DNA of 64,000 nucleotides from JAICJC01 sp963757605 (GTDB lineage Bacteria; Actinomycetota; Thermoleophilia; Gaiellales; JAICJC01): positions 620,001 to 684,000 of the forward strand of contig CAVWSF010000005.1 of assembly GCA_963757605.1 (NCBI GenBank), read 5' to 3'. This document shows, piece by piece, positions 10,486 to 18,366 of this stretch (position 1 is its first letter; every line of letters starts with the position of its first letter). Made by a program: the position numbers and the translations under genes. The notes under the pieces are model-generated. The model had not been told where the DNA came from, made no database searches, and saw nothing but the letters and a program-made list of their open reading frames with translations.

Positions 10486-11217
10486 TCAGGCCGTGTCGCG
10501 GAGCTCGGGCACGAACCCCTCGGGCTCGACCCGCGTGAGCGCGGCCGGGGCCTCGGAGCGCAGGAAGCCGACCACCGCGTCCTGCGTGCGCGCGCAGGGG
10601 AGGAGCGTCTTCCAGGTGTCGACGTGCTCGGGCACGTGGAAGTCGCCGTTCGCGACCGCCGGCAGGCCCGACGAGGCGACCCAGGCGAAGACCCGGTGCC
10701 GGTTGATCAGCTCGAACCGGTGGGCGAGTGAGCGCAGCTCCGCGTCGCGCCAGAACCGGCGGGTGGTGCGGCCGGGGATCGTGTCGGGGACGGCGCCGTG
10801 CGGGTGGGCGGCGATGAGAGCGGCGCCTGCCCCGCGCGCCTCCTCCATCGCCGCCCCGATGCCGCGGTCGAGCGAGACGAACCGCTCGAGCCCGACCGCG
10901 ACGGCGTGCGCGCTTCTGGTGCTGTCGGCCGGGTCGTCGTAGGTCAGCTCCAGGCCCGGGATCACGAGCATCCCGTAGAGCGCCTCCGCCCGGCGGGCGT
11001 CCTCGCGAATCGCCGCCAGGTAGGCGGGATGCCGCGCGGCGGTCAGCATGTCGTCCCCGCGGACAGAGTGGTCCATGATGCAGAGCACGTCGAATCCCCG
11101 CCGCCCGTACAGGTCGACGACCTGATCCAGATCGAGGCTCCCGTCGCTCCAGGTCGTGTGGGCATGGAGCTCGCAGAGAAGCGACGCCTCCATTCCCGGA
11201 GATCGCGAGCGTGTCAT
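10486..11217 (-). CDS. PHP domain phosphoesterase
   Basis: 243 residues. Metal-binding PHP motifs are visible: HAHTTWSDG near the N-terminus (motif I), CIMDHSV, IPGLELTYDD (motif II Glu), IAAHPHG (motif III) and a C-terminal NGDFHVPEH. The family hydrolyses phosphoesters such as nucleotides or histidinol-P; here the enzyme stands alone, so it is a general PHP phosphatase. The ATG at 11217 preceded by GAGGG is preferred over longer in-frame starts; ATG 11193 is an alternative. Confidence 0.82.
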   Translation of the reverse strand: MTRSRSPGMEASLLCELHAHTTWSDGSLDLDQVVDLYGRRGFDVLCIMDHSVRGDDMLTAARHPAYLAAIREDARRAEALYGMLVIPGLELTYDDPADSTRSAHAVAVGLERFVSLDRGIGAAMEEARGAGAALIAAHPHGAVPDTIPGRTTRRFWRDAELRSLAHRFELINRHRVFAWVASSGLPAVANGDFHVPEHVDTWKTLLPCARTQDAVVGFLRSEAPAALTRVEPEGFVPELRDTA

Positions 11218-11345
11218 GCCCTCATGGTGACGCCGCGCCGTGCTGACCGGGGTGTCCAGCCGGTGCACGTTTCGAGAAGGAGTGGAGAGCGTCCACGCCC
11301 GGCCGAATTCGAACGACGGGTTTCCGCTAGCCTCCGGGCCGGGCA

Positions 11346-13741
11346 ATGGCTCCTCCGACGTCGGCAACGAAGCACGAACGCGCGCTCAGCCCCGAGGCCG
11401 TCGCGCAGATCGACGGGTGGTTCCGGGCCGCGAACTACCTCTCGGTCGGGCAGATCTACCTGCTCTCGAACCCGCTCCTGCGCGAGCCGCTCACCCGCGA
11501 CCACGTGAAGCCGCGCCTGCTCGGCCATTTCGGGACGGTGCCCGGCCTGAACCTCGTCTACGCGCACATGAACCGCGCGATCCGCGAGCGCGACCTCGAG
11601 GCGCTCTACGTCACCGGCCCGGGCCACGGCGGCCCGTCGCTCGTCGCAAACGCGTATCTCGAGGGTCGCTACACCGAGGTGTACCCCGACATCACGACCG
11701 ACGAGGAGGGGATGCGGCGGCTGTTCCGGCAGTTCTCGTTCCCGGGCGGGATCCCGAGCCACGTCGCGCCCGAGACTCCGGGGTCGATCCACGAGGGCGG
11801 CGAGCTCGGCTACTCGCTCGCGCACGCCTTCGGCGCCGCGTTCGACAACCCCGACCTGCTCGTCGTGTGTGTCGTGGGCGACGGCGAGGCCGAGACCGGC
11901 GCGCTCGCGACGAGCTGGCACTCGAACAAGTTCCTGAGCCCGCACTCCGACGGTGCCGTCCTCCCCATCCTGCACCTGAACGGGTACAAGATCGCCAACC
12001 CGACGGTGCTCGCCCGCATCCCCGAGCGAGAGCTCGACGCTATGCTCGAGGGCTGCGGCTGGCGGCCGATCACGGTCACGGCGGGGTTCGACGGCGAGCC
12101 CGCCGAGGCCGTGCACACCCGGTTCGCCGCTGCCCTCGACGCGGCGCTGGACGACATCGCCGCCATCCAGGAGACCGCCCGCGGACGCGCCAACGGCCGC
12201 GGCCGGCCCGCCTGGCCGATGCTCGTGCTCCGCAGCCCCAAGGGCTGGACGGGCCCTCGGGAGCTCGACGGCCTCCCGGTCGAGAACTCGTGGCGCTCGC
12301 ACCAGGTGCCGATCGCCAACCCGCGCGGCAAGAAGGAGCACCTCCAGGCGCTCGAGGACTGGATGCGCAGCTACCGGCCCGAGGAGCTCTTCGACGAGGA
12401 CGGCACGCTGCGCCCCGACCTGGCTGCGCTCGCCCCGAGCGGGACGAGGCGTATGAGCGCGATCCCGCAGGCGAACGGCGGCGAGCTGCTCCGTGACCTC
12501 ACGATCCCGGACTTCCGCGGCTACGCGGTCGACGTGCCCACGCCCGGCACGAAGCGGAGCGAGGCGATGCGCGTCCTGGGCGAGCTGATCCGCGACGTCA
12601 CGTCCCGCAACACCGACCGGTTCAGGGTGTTCGGCCCCGACGAGACCGCCTCGAACCGGCTCGGAGCGGTGTTCGAGGTGTCAGACCGGGTCTGGGAGGC
12701 CGAGATCCTCGCCACCGACGACCATCTGGCGGCCGAGGGACGCGTCATGGAAGTGCTGTCCGAGCACCTCTGCCAGGGCTGGCTCGAGGGCTATCTGCTC
12801 ACCGGGCGGCACGGCGTCTTCAACTGCTACGAGGCGTTCATCCACATCATCGACTCGATGATGAACCAGCACGCCAAATGGCTCAAGGTGACGCGCGACA
12901 TCCCGTGGCGGCGCCCGGTCGCCTCGCTCAACTACCTGCTCTCGTCGCATGTGTGGCGCCAGGATCACAACGGCTTCTCGCACCAGGACCCGGGGTTCAT
13001 CGACCACGTCGTCAACAAGAAGGCCGAGATCGTGCGGGTCTACCTGCCGCCCGACTCCAACTGTCTCCTCTCGGTCGCGGACCACTGCCTGCGCAGCCGC
13101 GACTACGTGAACGTCATCGTCGCGGGCAAGCAGCCCAGCCTGGACTACCTCTCGATCGAGGACGCCGTGGCCCATTGCACGCGCGGCCTCGGATCTGGGA
13201 GTGGGCGTCGAACGACGAGGGCGGCGAGCCCGACGTCGTTCTGGCGTGCTGTGGCGACGTCCCGACCCTCGAGACGCTGGCCGCGGCGGCGATCCTGCGC
13301 GAGCACCAGCCCGATCTACGCGTACGCGTCGTGAACGTCGTCGACCTGATGCGGCTCCAGCCCGAAAGCGAGCACCCGCACGGCCTGTCGGACGGTGAGT
13401 TCGACTCGCTCTTCACGACCCGCCGGCCGGTGGTGTTCGCCTACCACGGCTACCCGTGGCTGATCCACCGGCTCACGTACCGGCGCCGGAACCACGCGAA
13501 CATCCACGTCCGCGGGTACAAGGAAGAGGGGACCACGACGACGCCGTTCGACATGGTGATGCTGAACGACCTCGATCGCTACCACCTGGTGATGGACGTC
13601 ATCGACCGCGTGCCGGGCCTCACCGACAGCGCGGGGAGCCTGCGGCAGGCGATGACCACGGCCCGCCTCCACGCCCGCGCGTGGACACGCGATCACGGCG
13701 AGGACGACCCCGCCATCGCCGGCTGGACCTGGCCGTACTAG
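11346..13741 (+). CDS. xfp: Phosphoketolase (xylulose-5-P/fructose-6-P), one frameshift
   Basis: TPP enzyme that splits xylulose-5-P or fructose-6-P with phosphate into acetyl-P plus glyceraldehyde-3-P or erythrose-4-P. About 798 residues, the normal size. Landmarks: YVTGPGHGGPSLVANAYLEG, GSIHEGGELGYSLAHAFGAA, VVGDGEAETG (TPP site), RFRVFGPDETASNR and HQDPGFIDHV. A single missing base near 13190 (GLG to IWEW) splits it; the C-terminal third continues in the next frame to a TAG at 13739. Acetate kinase follows, so the pair yields ATP from acetyl-P. The stop codon lies in the terminal repeat of an inserted element. Confidence 0.92.
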
Positions 13742-13944
13742 ATGGTTGATCCCGAAATTCCCGTGCGCCTGGACGTCCAACGGTTCGCTCCAGATCTGCG
13801 GTTGATGGGCTGCGGCTGCGAACTGTCGCCTCGCTGCGTCCTCGGTCGCGCCGATATTTCGGCCAATATCGGCGCTCCCTGCGTCCTTGCGATGCTCGGT
13901 TCTCGCCGCCCAGGACATCACGCCAATTCGGGATCAACCATCTA
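13739..13944. mobile_element. MITE-like element copy 1, inserted in the phosphoketolase stop codon
   Basis: A 202-bp unit (13741-13942) flanked by TA on both sides. Its ends form an 18-bp perfect inverted repeat, TAGATGGTTGATCCCGAA at 13739-13756 against 13927-13944. Inside are three blocks shared with copy 2 (13807-13848, 13875-13891, 13895-13922) and a perfect 11-bp hairpin GCGCCGATATT/AATATCGGCGC (13848-13858, 13865-13875). The left TA is part of the phosphoketolase TAG. Deleting the unit and one TA would give a TAA stop three bases before the acetate kinase GTG. No transposase is encoded; short ORFs across it are not credible genes. Confidence 0.75.
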
Positions 13945-13948
13945 ACGC

Positions 13949-15004
13949 GTGACCGATGTCCTGGTCGTCAACGCCGGCTCGACGAGCCTGAAGCTCCACC
14001 TGGTCGGCTCCGGAGAGACCTCGACGCGGCTCAAGGCCCTGGACGCCGTCGACCCGGCCGGCCTCGACGCGGTCGCCCACCGCGTCGTCCACGGCGGCGA
14101 GGCGTTTCTCGAGCCGGCGGTCATCGACGACGCGGTGCTCGCGGCGATCGCCGGGCTCGAGCCGCTGGCGCCGCTCCACAACACGCCCGCGCTCAGGGCG
14201 ATCGACGACGCGATGGGACGGCTCCCGGACGTCCCGCACGTCGCCGTGTTCGACACGCTCTTTCACGCGTCGATGCCGGCCGAAGCCCGCGAGTACGCCG
14301 TCCCCCGCCAATGGCGGGAGGAGTGGGGCGTGCGCCGGTACGGGTTCCACGGCCTCTCGGTGGCCTGGGCGGCGGAGCGGGCGGCGGCGCTTCTGGGGCG
14401 GCCGGCGGCCGGCCTGCGCCTGGTCGTCTGTCACCTCGGCGGCGGGTGCTCGGTGACCGCGGTGGCGGGCGGGCGCTCGTGCGACACCACGATGGGCTTC
14501 TCGCCGCTCGAGGGCGTGCCGATGGCGACCCGGTCGGGATCGATCGACCCGGCGATCCCGGCCTATCTGGTGCGCGAGCACGGGATGGACGCGGCCGGGG
14601 TCGAGCGGGCGCTCACCTCCGAGTCGGGCCTGCTCGGCCTGGGCGGCTCCACCGACATGCGCGACCTGGCTGCCGCCGCCGAGGGCGGGAGCGAGGGCGC
14701 CCGGCTCGCGATCGACGTCTTCTGCCACCGCGTGGCGGGCGCGGTCGGGTCGATGGCGGTGTCCGCCGGCGGGCTCGAGGCCGTGGTCTTCACGGGCGGG
14801 ATCGGCGAGGGCTCGGCGAGGGTCCGGCGCCGGGTCTCGGAGCGGCTCGGTGTGCTCGGGGTGGAGCTCGACGACGGGCTGAACGACGCCGCCGTCGAGG
14901 ACGGGAACGTGGCGACCGCTGCGTCGCGGGCCGGCGTTCTCGTGGTCGCAAGCCGCGAGGAGCTGATCGCAGCCCGCGCAGCCCGCGCAGCCATCGGCCG
15001 GTAG
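13949..15004 (+). CDS. ackA: Acetate kinase
   Basis: Converts acetyl-P and ADP to acetate and ATP, completing the phosphoketolase bypass encoded just upstream. 351 residues, shorter than the usual ~400 but with all signatures: N-terminal VLVVNAGSTSLK, HRVVHGGEAF, FDTLFHASMP, RRYGFHGLS, the phosphate-binding VCHLGGGCSVTA and the C-terminal TGGIGEGSARVRRRV. The GTG start at 13949 lies only five bases after the inserted element, so its ribosome site must come from the element's right end. Before insertion it would have been directly coupled to xfp. Confidence 0.95.
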   Translation: MTDVLVVNAGSTSLKLHLVGSGETSTRLKALDAVDPAGLDAVAHRVVHGGEAFLEPAVIDDAVLAAIAGLEPLAPLHNTPALRAIDDAMGRLPDVPHVAVFDTLFHASMPAEAREYAVPRQWREEWGVRRYGFHGLSVAWAAERAAALLGRPAAGLRLVVCHLGGGCSVTAVAGGRSCDTTMGFSPLEGVPMATRSGSIDPAIPAYLVREHGMDAAGVERALTSESGLLGLGGSTDMRDLAAAAEGGSEGARLAIDVFCHRVAGAVGSMAVSAGGLEAVVFTGGIGEGSARVRRRVSERLGVLGVELDDGLNDAAVEDGNVATAASRAGVLVVASREELIAARAARAAIGR

Positions 15005-15080
15005 GCGTGCGGGATTCCCGCGCGGCCGGTTCCGGGCCGGCACCGATGGAATTCGGGCTGCGCGGGGTAAGGATGTCCAT

Positions 15081-15206
15081 ATGGACTGGTCGCACACGAC
15101 GGACTGGGGCTGGACGATGATGGCGGTCTGGACGAGCCTGTGGGTCGTCCTGGTCGCCGCGATCGTCGTCGTCGGCCTGCGCTGGGCCGACACGCACCAG
15201 CACTAG
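15081..15206 (+). CDS. Small membrane protein, 41 residues
   Basis: Short ORF with a good ribosome site (AAGGA, eight bases before the ATG at 15081) and a TAG at 15204. A Trp-rich amphipathic start (MDWSHTTDWGWTMMAV) leads into one hydrophobic helix (SLWVVLVAAIVVVGLRW) and a polar HQH tail. It resembles the short Trp/His-rich single-span proteins common in actinobacteria, but no function is known. It fills the gap between acetate kinase and the YdeI-like gene, with the next start eleven bases after its stop. Confidence 0.6.
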   Translation: MDWSHTTDWGWTMMAVWTSLWVVLVAAIVVVGLRWADTHQH

Positions 15207-15216
15207 CCTGCGCCCC

Positions 15217-15840
15217 ATGCCCAGTGCCGAGCCGCCGGTGGTGTCGTTCCCGTCGCGCGAGGCGTGGTGGGCCTGGCTCTCCGAGCACCATGCCGACCCC
15301 GCGGGCGTGTGGCTGCGCCTGGAGCGCAAGAGCGCCGGTTCCGCGCCGCTCACCCACCCGGAGGCGCTCGAGGCCGCCATCGCGCACGGCTGGATCGACG
15401 GCACGCGAAGGCGGCTGGACGAGCGCCACTACGTCCAGCGGTTCACGCCCCGGCGGGCGCGCAGCAAGTGGTCGCGAATCAACCGCGAGAAGGCGATGGA
15501 GCTGATCGAGCGCGGCGAGATGACCCCCGCGGGGCTGGCCGAGGTGGAGCGGGCCAGGGCCGACGGGCGCTGGGACGCCGCCTACGCGGGCCAGCGGACG
15601 ATGGAGGTGCCTGACGACCTGCGCACCGAGCTGGAGCGAAACCCGGCCGCCGCCGAGCTCTTCGCCGGCCTGGACAGCCGCAACCGCTACTCGATCCTCT
15701 ACCGCATCGACGACGCGAAGCGGCCCGAGACCCGCGCCCGCCGGATCGAGAAGTTCGTGGCGATGCTGGCGGCCGGCGAGACGCTCTACCCCGCTACACC
15801 CGGCCGGGCAGGCCGAAGCGGCCAAACGCCTCGGGCGTGA
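15217..15840 (+). CDS. YdeI/OmpD-associated family protein
   Basis: 207 residues. N-terminal WWAWLSEHHADPAGVWLRL and the WIDG...RFTPRRARSKWSRINREKA block are typical of the YdeI-like family; the C-terminal part (YSILYRIDDAKRPETRARRIEKFVAML) is the bacteriocin-protection YdeI/OmpD tail. The family is small, cytoplasmic and of uncertain function (linked to peptide resistance in some species). Its end overlaps the convergent sigma factor gene by about 47 bases. Confidence 0.85.
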   Translation: MPSAEPPVVSFPSREAWWAWLSEHHADPAGVWLRLERKSAGSAPLTHPEALEAAIAHGWIDGTRRRLDERHYVQRFTPRRARSKWSRINREKAMELIERGEMTPAGLAEVERARADGRWDAAYAGQRTMEVPDDLRTELERNPAAAELFAGLDSRNRYSILYRIDDAKRPETRARRIEKFVAMLAAGETLYPATPGRAGRSGQTPRA

Positions 15841-16798
15841 GGAACGCCGTGATCTCGCCGATCTGCGCGCCGCGCAGGGCGAGCACGTTGATGCCGTGCG
15901 GCAGGAAGCGGCCGCTCGCCTCGTCCTGGAGGTAGTGGCCGAACGCGACCTGCCCGTTCGCGCCCACCGGGAGGAGGCGCCAGCGCGTGCCGGCTGCGAG
16001 CGGCCAGCCGCCGAGGAACCAGGCGACCGCCTCCCGGCCGCGATACCACGTCGCCATCGGCGGCATCGCGATCAGCGCGTCCTCGGTGAGCATCGAGACG
16101 ACCGCGTCCACGTCCCCGCGCTCCCAGGCGTCGACGTACGCGCTCACCACGTCCCGGAGCGCGGCGTCGCCGAGCAGCCGCAGCGTCGCCTGCTGGGTCT
16201 GCTCGGGAAGCCGCTCGTCCACGGCTCGGTGCGCGCGCTGAAGCGCGCTGTACACCGATGCCGTGGTCGTCTCGAGCGCATCGGCGACCTCGGCCCCCGA
16301 GAACCCGAGCACGTCGCACAGGATCAGCGCGGCCCGCTGGCGAGCCGGGAGCTGCTGAAGCGCCGCGATGAACGCCAGCTCGACACCCTCGCGCTGCTCA
16401 TAGCGCGCGTCAGGAGCGGCGGCGCCGGGCCCGCCGCCCAGCCGCTCGTCGGGGTAGGGCTCGACCCAGACCGATTCGACAAGCGGCGCGCCGGGCCGCT
16501 CGTGGCGGCCGGCGGCCGGGCCGAAGTCGATCGGCAGCACGCGTGTCGGGCGCCGCTCGATCGCCCTCAGGCAGGTGTTGGTGGCAATCCGGTAGAGCCA
16601 TGAACGGAGCGAGCTACGGCCCTCGAACCCCGGCAGCCCGCGCCAGGCGCGAAGGAGCGCCTCCTGGAGCGCGTCCTCGGCGTCGGAGACCGAGCCGAGC
16701 ATCCGGTAGCAGTGGGCATGGAGCTCCGCGCGATGGGGCTCGACGAGCGTGTCGTAGGCGCCTTCGTCGCCTCGCCGTGCGGCCTCGAGGACGCTCAT
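15794..16798 (-). CDS. ECF sigma factor with C-terminal SnoaL-like domain (SigG/TIGR02960 type)
   Basis: 334-residue extracytoplasmic-function sigma factor. Region 2 is LVEPHRAELHAHCYRMLGS with DAEDALQEALLRAWRGLPGF; region 4 is LQQLPARQRAALILCDVLGF and YSALQRAHRAVDE. Residues about 205-330 are a SnoaL-like fold (VVSAYVDAWERGDVDAVVSM), which in this class replaces a separate anti-sigma factor as sensor. The ATG at 16798 overlaps the upstream stop (ATGA), so the two are co-translated; an upstream in-frame start is therefore not used. Target promoters unknown. Confidence 0.88.
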   Translation of the reverse strand: MSVLEAARRGDEGAYDTLVEPHRAELHAHCYRMLGSVSDAEDALQEALLRAWRGLPGFEGRSSLRSWLYRIATNTCLRAIERRPTRVLPIDFGPAAGRHERPGAPLVESVWVEPYPDERLGGGPGAAAPDARYEQREGVELAFIAALQQLPARQRAALILCDVLGFSGAEVADALETTTASVYSALQRAHRAVDERLPEQTQQATLRLLGDAALRDVVSAYVDAWERGDVDAVVSMLTEDALIAMPPMATWYRGREAVAWFLGGWPLAAGTRWRLLPVGANGQVAFGHYLQDEASGRFLPHGINVLALRGAQIGEITAFLTPEAFGRFGLPGRV

Positions 16799-17106
16799 TC
16801 GCCCCCGAAGAACCGGTAGGAGCCGACCTCGCTCATCTCGGTCGCGACGGGCGGCGCGTCGCACCGGTCTGCGATGCCCTGCTGGAACCGCGCGAACGCC
16901 TCGACCTCGCCGAGCGGGTTTCGCCCGTCCGCGGTGTCGACCGACGCGACGTGGACGAAGCTCACGCCGTCCTCCAGCTTGAACGTCGCATACCGGAGCC
17001 CTGCGGGCGCCGTGCGGCCGAGCTCCTCGTAGACCGCCCGGACGAGCTCCTCGTTCGCGTTCACCTGGTCGGGCTTCACCGTGTAGCGCACGATCACACG
17101 CCTCAT
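16795..17106 (-). CDS. Small ferredoxin-like-fold (ABM/DABB-type) protein coupled to the sigma factor
   Basis: 103 residues, MRRVIVRYTVKPDQVNANEE at the N-terminus and a central ATFKLEDGVSFVHVASVD, a pattern of small alpha/beta dimeric barrels (antibiotic-biosynthesis-monooxygenase-like). No catalytic residue can be named. First gene of the sigma factor operon, overlapping it by four bases. A perfect inverted repeat lies just before its start and covers the ribosome site. Confidence 0.65.
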   Translation of the reverse strand: MRRVIVRYTVKPDQVNANEELVRAVYEELGRTAPAGLRYATFKLEDGVSFVHVASVDTADGRNPLGEVEAFARFQQGIADRCDAPPVATEMSEVGSYRFFGGE

Positions 17107-17114
17107 CTCATGTC

Positions 17115-17140
17115 CTCTCTTCGGGGTGTTTCGAAGAGAG
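17115..17140 (-). promoter_or_regulatory. Hairpin over the ribosome site of the sigma operon
   Basis: Read on the minus strand, CTCTCTTCG (17140-17132), an 8-base loop, then CGAAGAGAG (17123-17115), then GACATGAG and the ATG at 17106. The purine-rich arm CGAAGAGAGGA is also the only Shine-Dalgarno candidate, so folding would hide it. It could be a translational switch, or a dyad bound by the sigma operon's regulator. Sequence-only inference. Confidence 0.45.
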
Positions 17141-17183
17141 ATCCGCCGGAGCGCCGGAATCCATCGCACGGCGGGCGATCGGC

Positions 17184-17435
17184 TCAGGCCGGCGGGCTGG
17201 GCGCGGCGCCGGTGTCCACCCGCTGATCGTCGATGACCTCGACCTCGGTGATGTGCGCCGGGTTCGCGAAGAACACTCCACCCAGCGCGGGATTCCGGTT
17301 GGTCGCGAGCTTGAGCAGGCCGTCGGAGCGGTGCTCGAGGATGATCCCGTCCCGGTGCTTCCCGTTCGAGTACGTGATCTGCACCTTCGTGCCGACCGGC
17401 AGATCGGACTCCCAGATGCTCTGCGCGTCGCTCAT
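17184..17435 (-). CDS. Conserved small protein, unknown
   Basis: 83 residues. Beta-rich, SH3/Sm-like pattern (VGTKVQITYSNGKHRDGIIL, HRSDGLLKLATNRNPALGG) followed by ITEVEVIDDQRVDTG and a Pro/Ala tail. ATG start at 17435. Transcribed in the same direction as the sigma operon, 77 bases upstream of it, possibly co-transcribed. No function can be assigned. Confidence 0.6.
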   Translation of the reverse strand: MSDAQSIWESDLPVGTKVQITYSNGKHRDGIILEHRSDGLLKLATNRNPALGGVFFANPAHITEVEVIDDQRVDTGAAPSPPA

Positions 17436-17471
17436 CCGGACACTGTACTGCCGTGGCTAGGATGCGCGGCG

Positions 17472-17897
17472 ATGGATCCACGCCCGCCAATGCCGCCGTT
17501 CACCGAGGAGACGGCCCGCCAGAAGGTGCAGGCCGCCGAGGACGCCTGGAACACCTGCGACCCCGAGCGCGTCGCGGGCGCCTACACGCCGGACTCGGCG
17601 TGGCGAAACCGGGACGAGCTCTTCCAGGGGCGCGAGGCGATCGTCGACTTCCTGCGCCGGAAGTGGTCGAAGGAGCTCGAGTACCGGCTCGAGAAGGAGC
17701 TGTGGTGCTTCCACGAGAACCGCATCTCGGTGCGGTTCGAGTACGAGTGCCACGACCCGTCAGGGCAGTGGTGGCGAAGCCACGGAAACGAGCACTGGGA
17801 GTTCGACGAGCTCGGCTACATGCGCCGCCGCGACGCGAGCATCAACGACTACCGGATCGACTACGCCGACCGGCGCATCCACGTCGACCGCGACTAG
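17472..17897 (+). CDS. NTF2-like protein, DUF1348 family
   Basis: 141 residues. DUF1348 signatures: QKVQAAEDAWNTCDPERVA, YTPDSAWRNRDELFQGREAI, FLRRKWSKELEYRLEKELW and RFEYECHDPSGQWWRSHGNE. These are SnoaL/NTF2 barrels, usually uncharacterised small-molecule binding proteins. The stop TAG at 17895 belongs to the end of an inserted element; without the element the reading frame would continue Tyr-Arg-stop (TAC CGG TAA). Confidence 0.85.
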   Translation: MDPRPPMPPFTEETARQKVQAAEDAWNTCDPERVAGAYTPDSAWRNRDELFQGREAIVDFLRRKWSKELEYRLEKELWCFHENRISVRFEYECHDPSGQWWRSHGNEHWEFDELGYMRRRDASINDYRIDYADRRIHVDRD

Positions 17898-18098
17898 ATG
17901 ACTGATTCCACGCCCCCGGGCGCCTGAACGTCCATTCGTGGTGGATTGGCGCTTTGTGGCGGGGCTGCGGCTGCGAACCGTCGCATCGCTGCGTCCTCGG
18001 TCGGGCCAATATCTCGTCGATATTGACCCTCCCTGCGTCCTTGCGCTACTCGGTTCTCGCCGCCCAGGACATCACGGGGGCGTGGAACCAATCAGCTA
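17895..18098. mobile_element. MITE-like element copy 2, between two convergent stop codons
   Basis: A 200-bp unit (17897-18096) flanked by TA at 17895-17896 and 18097-18098. The arms pair: CCACGCCCCCG (17908-17918) with 18075-18085, and CTGATT (17902-17907) with AATCAG (18090-18095). Three blocks match copy 1: 17962-18003, the one ending about 18045, and 18049-18076 (28 of 28 bases). The inner hairpin (18004-18012 with 18020-18028) is kept although its sequence differs from copy 1. Both flanking genes use the element's edge in their TAG stops: the DUF1348 gene on + and infA on -. Confidence 0.75.
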
Positions 18099-18317
18099 CC
18101 GGTAACGGTAGGTGATGCGGCCGCGCTTCAAGTCATACGGCGAGAGCTCGACCTTGACCCGGTCGCCGAGCAGGATGCGGATGCGGTAGCGGCGCATCTT
18201 GCCCGCGATGTAGCCGGTCGTCTCGTGGCCGTTGTCGAGCTCGATCCGGAACATCCCGTTGCGAAGCGACTCCGTCACCTCGCCGTCGAGCTCGATCTTC
18301 TCCTCTTTGGCGCTCAT
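18096..18317 (-). CDS. infA: Translation initiation factor IF-1
   Basis: 73-residue S1/OB-fold factor that binds the 30S A site during initiation. The sequence is canonical: EKIELDGEVTESLRNGMFRI, IAGKMRRYRIRILLGDRVKVE and LSPYDLKRGRITYRYR. ATG at 18317. It stands outside the usual ribosomal protein cluster. Its TAG stop (18098-18096) abuts the inserted element on its left. Confidence 0.97.
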   Translation of the reverse strand: MSAKEEKIELDGEVTESLRNGMFRIELDNGHETTGYIAGKMRRYRIRILLGDRVKVELSPYDLKRGRITYRYR

Positions 18318-18366
18318 ACCTACGGTCCAGGGTACCAGGGACGGCGTACCCCGGGGGCAGCCGGCC

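Noticed and set aside
11218..11345. N-terminal extension of the PHP gene or a small gene before phosphoketolase
   Set aside because: The in-frame extension lacks a ribosome site and protein-like composition; it is the divergent promoter region of the PHP and phosphoketolase genes.
13742..13945. Short ORFs across the repeated element on both strands (and at 17894-18091)
   Set aside because: The two copies align as DNA and keep base pairing, but their reading frames are not preserved (different lengths and frames), so protein coding is unlikely.
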